Positions 60,801-64,000 of a DNA stretch of 64,000 bases are shown here, piece after piece (the first letter of the stretch is position 1; every line of letters starts with the position of its first letter). Both the position numbers and the translations under genes were made by a program. The DNA lies in contig OZ245780.1 in NCBI GenBank assembly GCA_965227905.1, forward strand, positions 4,216,001-4,280,000, read 5' to 3'. This DNA comes from CBDDHT01 sp965227905. Lineage in GTDB: Bacteria; Pseudomonadota; Alphaproteobacteria; Rhizobiales; Methyloligellaceae. The notes under the pieces are model-generated. The model searched no databases, had not been told where the DNA came from, and saw nothing but the letters and a program-made list of their open reading frames with translations.

Positions 60801-61804
60801 AGGACGCCAAGAAAAGCCCCAAGGCATTCCGGCCGGATGACCCCAATCTGGTGGTCGAAGATACTCGATCGGAAGTCCGAATGGCACAGCCGCTGGACGA
60901 AGATGCCTTGCCGGTTCCGCGCCAGGAGCCGCCCGCACCGAAAAGAGGATTGCGCTGGGGCACGCTTTTTCTTTCGGCGATTGGCGGGCTCGTGACCCTT
61001 GCCGCCGGTGTCTGGCTGCACGATCTTGTCATGGGACTGCTGGCCCGCGAGGCCTGGATCGGATGGTTGGCGACGGGCTTGGTCATTCTTGCCGGGATCG
61101 CGGGTGGCGTTCTCGCCATCACAGAAGCCTTAGCCCTTGCCCGGCTCTCACGGCTGGGCACGCTTTCGCACGACGCGACGTTAGCGCTGGATCAATCCGA
61201 CAAACCCGGAGCACAAACGGTCATCGAGGGACTTGAGCGCCTCTATTCGGGCCGGCAGGACATGGCCTGGGCACGCGGGCGATTTGCCGATCATAGCGGC
61301 GACATCATGGACGCCCGAGAACTCCTGACACTTGCAGAGCGCGAACTCATTGCGCCGCTCGATCGACAGGCTCACGACGCGGTGGCGCAGGCAGCCAAGC
61401 GGGTTTCCGTACTCACGGCCGTCAGTCCGGCAGCGTTCCTCGACATGCTGCTCGTTGGCGTCGCCAACCTTCGTATGCTCCGCCAAATCGCAACAATCTA
61501 TGGCGCGCGCCCTGCAACTCTCGGCCTCATGAAGCTTGCGCGCATGGTCGTGTCGCACATCGTCGTAACAGGCGGCATCGCCATCGGCGATGACATGCTA
61601 CAGCAAATGCTCGGTCAGAAACTGACAGCCAAGATTTCTGCACGCCTTGGAGAAGGTGTTTTCAATGGGGCCCTGACAGCCCGCATCGGTCTTGCCGCAT
61701 TGAATGTCTGCCGTCCCCTGCCCCATATCGATACCGGGCCTCCGCGCTTTCGCGATCTGGCCAGTCGTGTCCTCGGTCTCGCAAAAGACACGGGCAAGAC
61801 GTAG
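60797..61804 (+). CDS. ycjF: YcjF-like membrane protein (DUF697 / TIGR01620)
   Basis: 335 residues. Two membrane helices at about 55-115 (WGTLFLSAIGGLVTLAAGVW, WLATGLVILAGIAGGVLAIT) are followed by a soluble DUF697 part with VSPAAFLDMLLVGVANLRML and ARLGEGVFNGALTARIGLAA. Always paired with ycjX; here the ATG lies inside the ycjX stop. Likely an inner-membrane partner of that GTPase-like protein. Confidence 0.92.
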   Translation: MKDAKKSPKAFRPDDPNLVVEDTRSEVRMAQPLDEDALPVPRQEPPAPKRGLRWGTLFLSAIGGLVTLAAGVWLHDLVMGLLAREAWIGWLATGLVILAGIAGGVLAITEALALARLSRLGTLSHDATLALDQSDKPGAQTVIEGLERLYSGRQDMAWARGRFADHSGDIMDARELLTLAERELIAPLDRQAHDAVAQAAKRVSVLTAVSPAAFLDMLLVGVANLRMLRQIATIYGARPATLGLMKLARMVVSHIVVTGGIAIGDDMLQQMLGQKLTAKISARLGEGVFNGALTARIGLAALNVCRPLPHIDTGPPRFRDLASRVLGLAKDTGKT

Positions 61805-61827
61805 CGATCTTATTCCAGCGGCGGTCA

Positions 61828-62490
61828 CTATCGCCAATGCGGGGGATAGGCGCGATCATAGCCGGGCATTGCTTCGATCCGTGCTGCCCAAGCCCCCAGG
61901 TTTGGAAAGTCGCGATCGAGCGGAGCGACGCCGAGTTCATGAACATCGGCACCTTCTCGTGTTGCCCCTCTCTTGAGTTGCATCAGCGCCGGGTAGACGA
62001 CGAGATCGGCAGCGCTCAGCGTCTCACCGGCAAGAAAACGCCGGTCTTTCAGACGCGCATCCAGTGCATTCATCTCCGAACGCACAGGTTTGATCGTCTC
62101 GGCGATCACTTCCATCATTTCACCACCGCGGCCACGAAAAATCGGCCGGGTGATGTTTCCGATCGGTGTGCGCAACCGCTCTTCGACCTCACAAACGACT
62201 TCCCAAATCTCCGCCGCCTGCGCCGGATCGCTGCCGAACAAGGATGGTTCGGGATATGCACTATCCAAATAGGCAAGGATCGCGTTGGTCTCTCGTACGG
62301 TAACATCTCCATCGACTAGAACCGGCACACGACCACGGGGATTGATTTCTCGAAACGTCTCGCTCTTCTGATCGCCTGCCGAATTGCTGAGGCGTTTCGG
62401 TTCGTACGAGACGCCTTTAGCCTCCAGAGCGAGCATGATGCTCCAACATGGCGGGCTACCACTGATAAAATAGCACTGGGTCTTAGCCAT
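61828..62490 (-). CDS. Glutathione S-transferase family protein
   Basis: 220 residues. The thioredoxin-fold N-terminus reads CYFISGSPPCWSIMLALEAK with a Ser-rich active site, then EINPRGRVPVLVDGD and the SNAIL-like glutathione motif RETNAILAYL. The C-terminal helical domain has FLAGETLSAADLVVYPAL. It probably conjugates or reduces small molecules with glutathione; the substrate is unknown. It lies convergent with ycjF. Confidence 0.9.
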   Translation of the reverse strand: MAKTQCYFISGSPPCWSIMLALEAKGVSYEPKRLSNSAGDQKSETFREINPRGRVPVLVDGDVTVRETNAILAYLDSAYPEPSLFGSDPAQAAEIWEVVCEVEERLRTPIGNITRPIFRGRGGEMMEVIAETIKPVRSEMNALDARLKDRRFLAGETLSAADLVVYPALMQLKRGATREGADVHELGVAPLDRDFPNLGAWAARIEAMPGYDRAYPPHWR

Positions 62491-62541
62491 GGTTCATCCC
62501 ACTCGGTCGTCGCCTAATCGGCCGGATAGGCCTGATAGCCG

Positions 62542-63162
62542 TCAATTCACGATCTCACAGCCATCGACTGTCACCTTACGCGTTTGTTCGTCAGCAAATG
62601 CGACAGTCACTGCGACAGTCTTAGCACAGGCCGCCCCACCAAATTTGACGCGAAAGTCATTCTTGGAATCTTCGGAGGACTGCTCGGGAGGCTGTGCCGA
62701 CGGCGCATCGAACACATATGCCACGGATTTTGCTTGCGACTTGATATCGTCCGGCATCTCCAACCAGATATCGAAGCGATAGAGCGGTATACCTTCGGCA
62801 TCAACGCCACCGACAAACTCGCGGGCCTGAATACGGATCCATTCCTCGATGATTTCTGGTGCCGGTAGCTTGCTGACGGCCTTGGACTCTTCCGGTTTCG
62901 GTGGCTCAACCGGTGTATCGGGTTTGGGAGGCACCGTATCGTCGACCTTGCGCCACGCCTTGCCGAGTTCAGGGGATTTCGTGGAAGGGTTCTGCACAAT
63001 CTTTGCCGGCGGAGGATCCGATACACTGACGACGTGAACCCCCGGTATGCCCACGACGCCAAGCGCAATAGCCTGTGCTGCCTGCCAGGCAACGATTGCC
63101 ACAACGAGCAACAAGAGCAGCTGACCGCGCCGAGCACGTTGTGGTTTTGAAGGATCGCTCAT
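62542..63162 (-). CDS. Single-span membrane protein with possible pYEATS-like domain
   Basis: 206 residues. One membrane helix (GQLLLLLVVAIVAWQAAQAI) is followed by a Pro/Lys-rich periplasmic-type linker (KPDTPVEPPKPEESK) and a C-terminal beta domain: YRFDIWLEMPDDIKSQAKSV, AYVFDAP, NDFRVKFGG and AVTVAFADEQTRKVTVDG. The pattern of an aromatic-WLE strand, V-YxF strand and a final FADE-type strand recalls prokaryotic YEATS (pYEATS) domains found in signalling systems. This is a weak similarity seen by eye, so function stays open. Confidence 0.65.
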   Translation of the reverse strand: MSDPSKPQRARRGQLLLLLVVAIVAWQAAQAIALGVVGIPGVHVVSVSDPPPAKIVQNPSTKSPELGKAWRKVDDTVPPKPDTPVEPPKPEESKAVSKLPAPEIIEEWIRIQAREFVGGVDAEGIPLYRFDIWLEMPDDIKSQAKSVAYVFDAPSAQPPEQSSEDSKNDFRVKFGGAACAKTVAVTVAFADEQTRKVTVDGCEIVN

Positions 63163-63219
63163 ATTTCACTCCTCCGGCAGCATTGGGACTGCAGCACCCG
63201 CCAGCACGCTGTCTCGGAC

Positions 63220-64000
63220 TCACGCAGCGCTTTCGGTGGTCGCCTGCAAATGAACCGCACAGATCTCACCGATCAAATCACCCAATTCGCTGAAAGCCTC
63301 AGCGCGCGGCGACGCCTTCCGCCAGGCAAGCCCGATCATTCGCCCCGGCGCCGGATCGGCGAAGCGGATCAGCCTGATACGCGGATCGTGCGCTTCGAGA
63401 TCCCGACACAGCTCAGGCAGCAATGTGACACCGTAACCGTTGGCGACCATTTGCATCAAAGTCGTCAGACTGGCTGCCCCGAAATTTTGCATGGTTTCAG
63501 GGCGCGCAAGTGAGCAGAAATCCAAGGTCTGCGCTCGCAGGCAATGACCTTCCTCAAGCAACAAGAGCTCTTCATCGACCAGATCGGCTTGCGTGATCTG
63601 CCGATCGCCATAAATGTCCGGCTCACTTGGCACTGCAAGCACAAAATGGTCTTCGAACAGCGGCTTCGACTCGATGTCCTTCTCTTCAACAGGAAGCGCC
63701 AATAATAGGACGTCGAGCTGGCCCTGCTGCAGTTCGGCAATCAGTGTATCGGTCTGCGTCTCGCGGATCTGCAGGGTCAATCCGGCATAGTGCTCGCGAA
63801 CCGCCGGTAGCAAACGCGGGAGCACATAAGGCGCAATCGTCGGTATCACACCGAGACGTAACGTACCGCCGAGCCCCTCTCCACACTGCTGCGCGAATTC
63901 TGCAATGTCTCCCACATCGGCCAGCACCCGGCGTGCACGCTCCAATATTTCTTTCCCTTCAACCGTCAGATCGACATGTCCACGCTTGCGCTCCACCAAT
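63220..64000 (-). CDS. oxyR: OxyR, hydrogen peroxide-sensing LysR regulator (N-terminus beyond the window)
   Basis: The visible 260 residues cover the linker helix (LTVEGKEILERARRVLADVG) and the whole effector domain. The redox pair of OxyR is present in EEGHCLRAQTLDFC, matching the GHCLRDQAMGFC segment of E. coli OxyR. The winged-helix part lies beyond base 64000. OxyR forms a disulfide in peroxide and activates catalase and related genes, none of which is in this window. Confidence 0.9.
   Translation of the reverse strand, partial: LVERKRGHVDLTVEGKEILERARRVLADVGDIAEFAQQCGEGLGGTLRLGVIPTIAPYVLPRLLPAVREHYAGLTLQIRETQTDTLIAELQQGQLDVLLLALPVEEKDIESKPLFEDHFVLAVPSEPDIYGDRQITQADLVDEELLLLEEGHCLRAQTLDFCSLARPETMQNFGAASLTTLMQMVANGYGVTLLPELCRDLEAHDPRIRLIRFADPAPGRMIGLAWRKASPRAEAFSELGDLIGEICAVHLQATTESAA

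Overview
The window looks like chromosomal DNA of a motile alphaproteobacterium, most likely in or near the order Hyphomicrobiales (Rhizobiales). This rests on gene content and order: FliX divergent from FlgI, the FlbT/FlaF flagellin regulators, perfect TTAA-N7-TTAA CtrA-type boxes, sigma-54-type promoters on flagellar genes, a cysE-DUF3126 pair, DUF2336, PAS_5 and PilZ proteins, a C4-less DksA, and zf-CHCC beside a flavin monooxygenase. I saw no insertion sequence, prophage, CRISPR array or rRNA. One tRNA gene, tRNA-Leu(UAA), is present. Species cannot be named from the sequence alone.

Positions 1-31 kb are mostly metabolic and housekeeping genes. They start with a truncated SulP transporter, then a hydroxyacid dehydrogenase divergent from a tartrate/D-malate dehydrogenase, and an unusual Aat-like transferase. 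Next come glpK-cutA, NAD kinase, a response regulator-Hpt pair, a lytic transglycosylase, a MaoC-CitE pair, a secreted VWA protein abutting a NamZ-type (DUF1343) muramidase, and DUF2336. A translation and cofactor block follows: thrS, yidD, an ornithine cyclodeaminase-like gene, a NifU-like gene, folE and hisI. After that are patatin, CBS and rhomboid proteins, then a PAS_5 / double PilZ / transglutaminase-like protease cluster, a gamma carbonic anhydrase, and cysE-DUF3126.

Positions 31-40 kb hold zf-CHCC plus flavin monooxygenase, a lipoprotein, tRNA-Leu, a GGDEF-EAL protein with all key motifs intact, aspS, rnd and dksA.

Positions 40.4-57.8 kb are a flagellar cluster: fliX, flgI, a FlgJ-type rod-binding protein, an FlgN-like chaperone, three tandem flagellins of about 750 residues, flaG, flbT, flaF, then flgL, flgK and flgE on the other strand. 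The three flagellin genes are close copies. Each starts behind the same two-hairpin leader, in which the second hairpin holds the Shine-Dalgarno sequence. The window also encodes FlbT, the known post-transcriptional regulator of flagellin mRNA in Caulobacter, so the leaders and their likely effector sit within 10 kb. CtrA-type boxes precede fliX, flaG, flbT and the third flagellin, and sigma-54-type promoters precede flgI and flgE, which suggests cell-cycle-linked flagellar assembly.

Positions 57.8-64 kb hold a MoxR-type ATPase without its usual CoxE partner, a 33-residue membrane peptide, a YcjX/YcjF-like pair, a glutathione S-transferase-like protein, a membrane-anchored protein whose end resembles a pYEATS domain, and a truncated OxyR. 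Intergenic DNA carries several dyad-symmetric repeats of types common in alphaproteobacteria.
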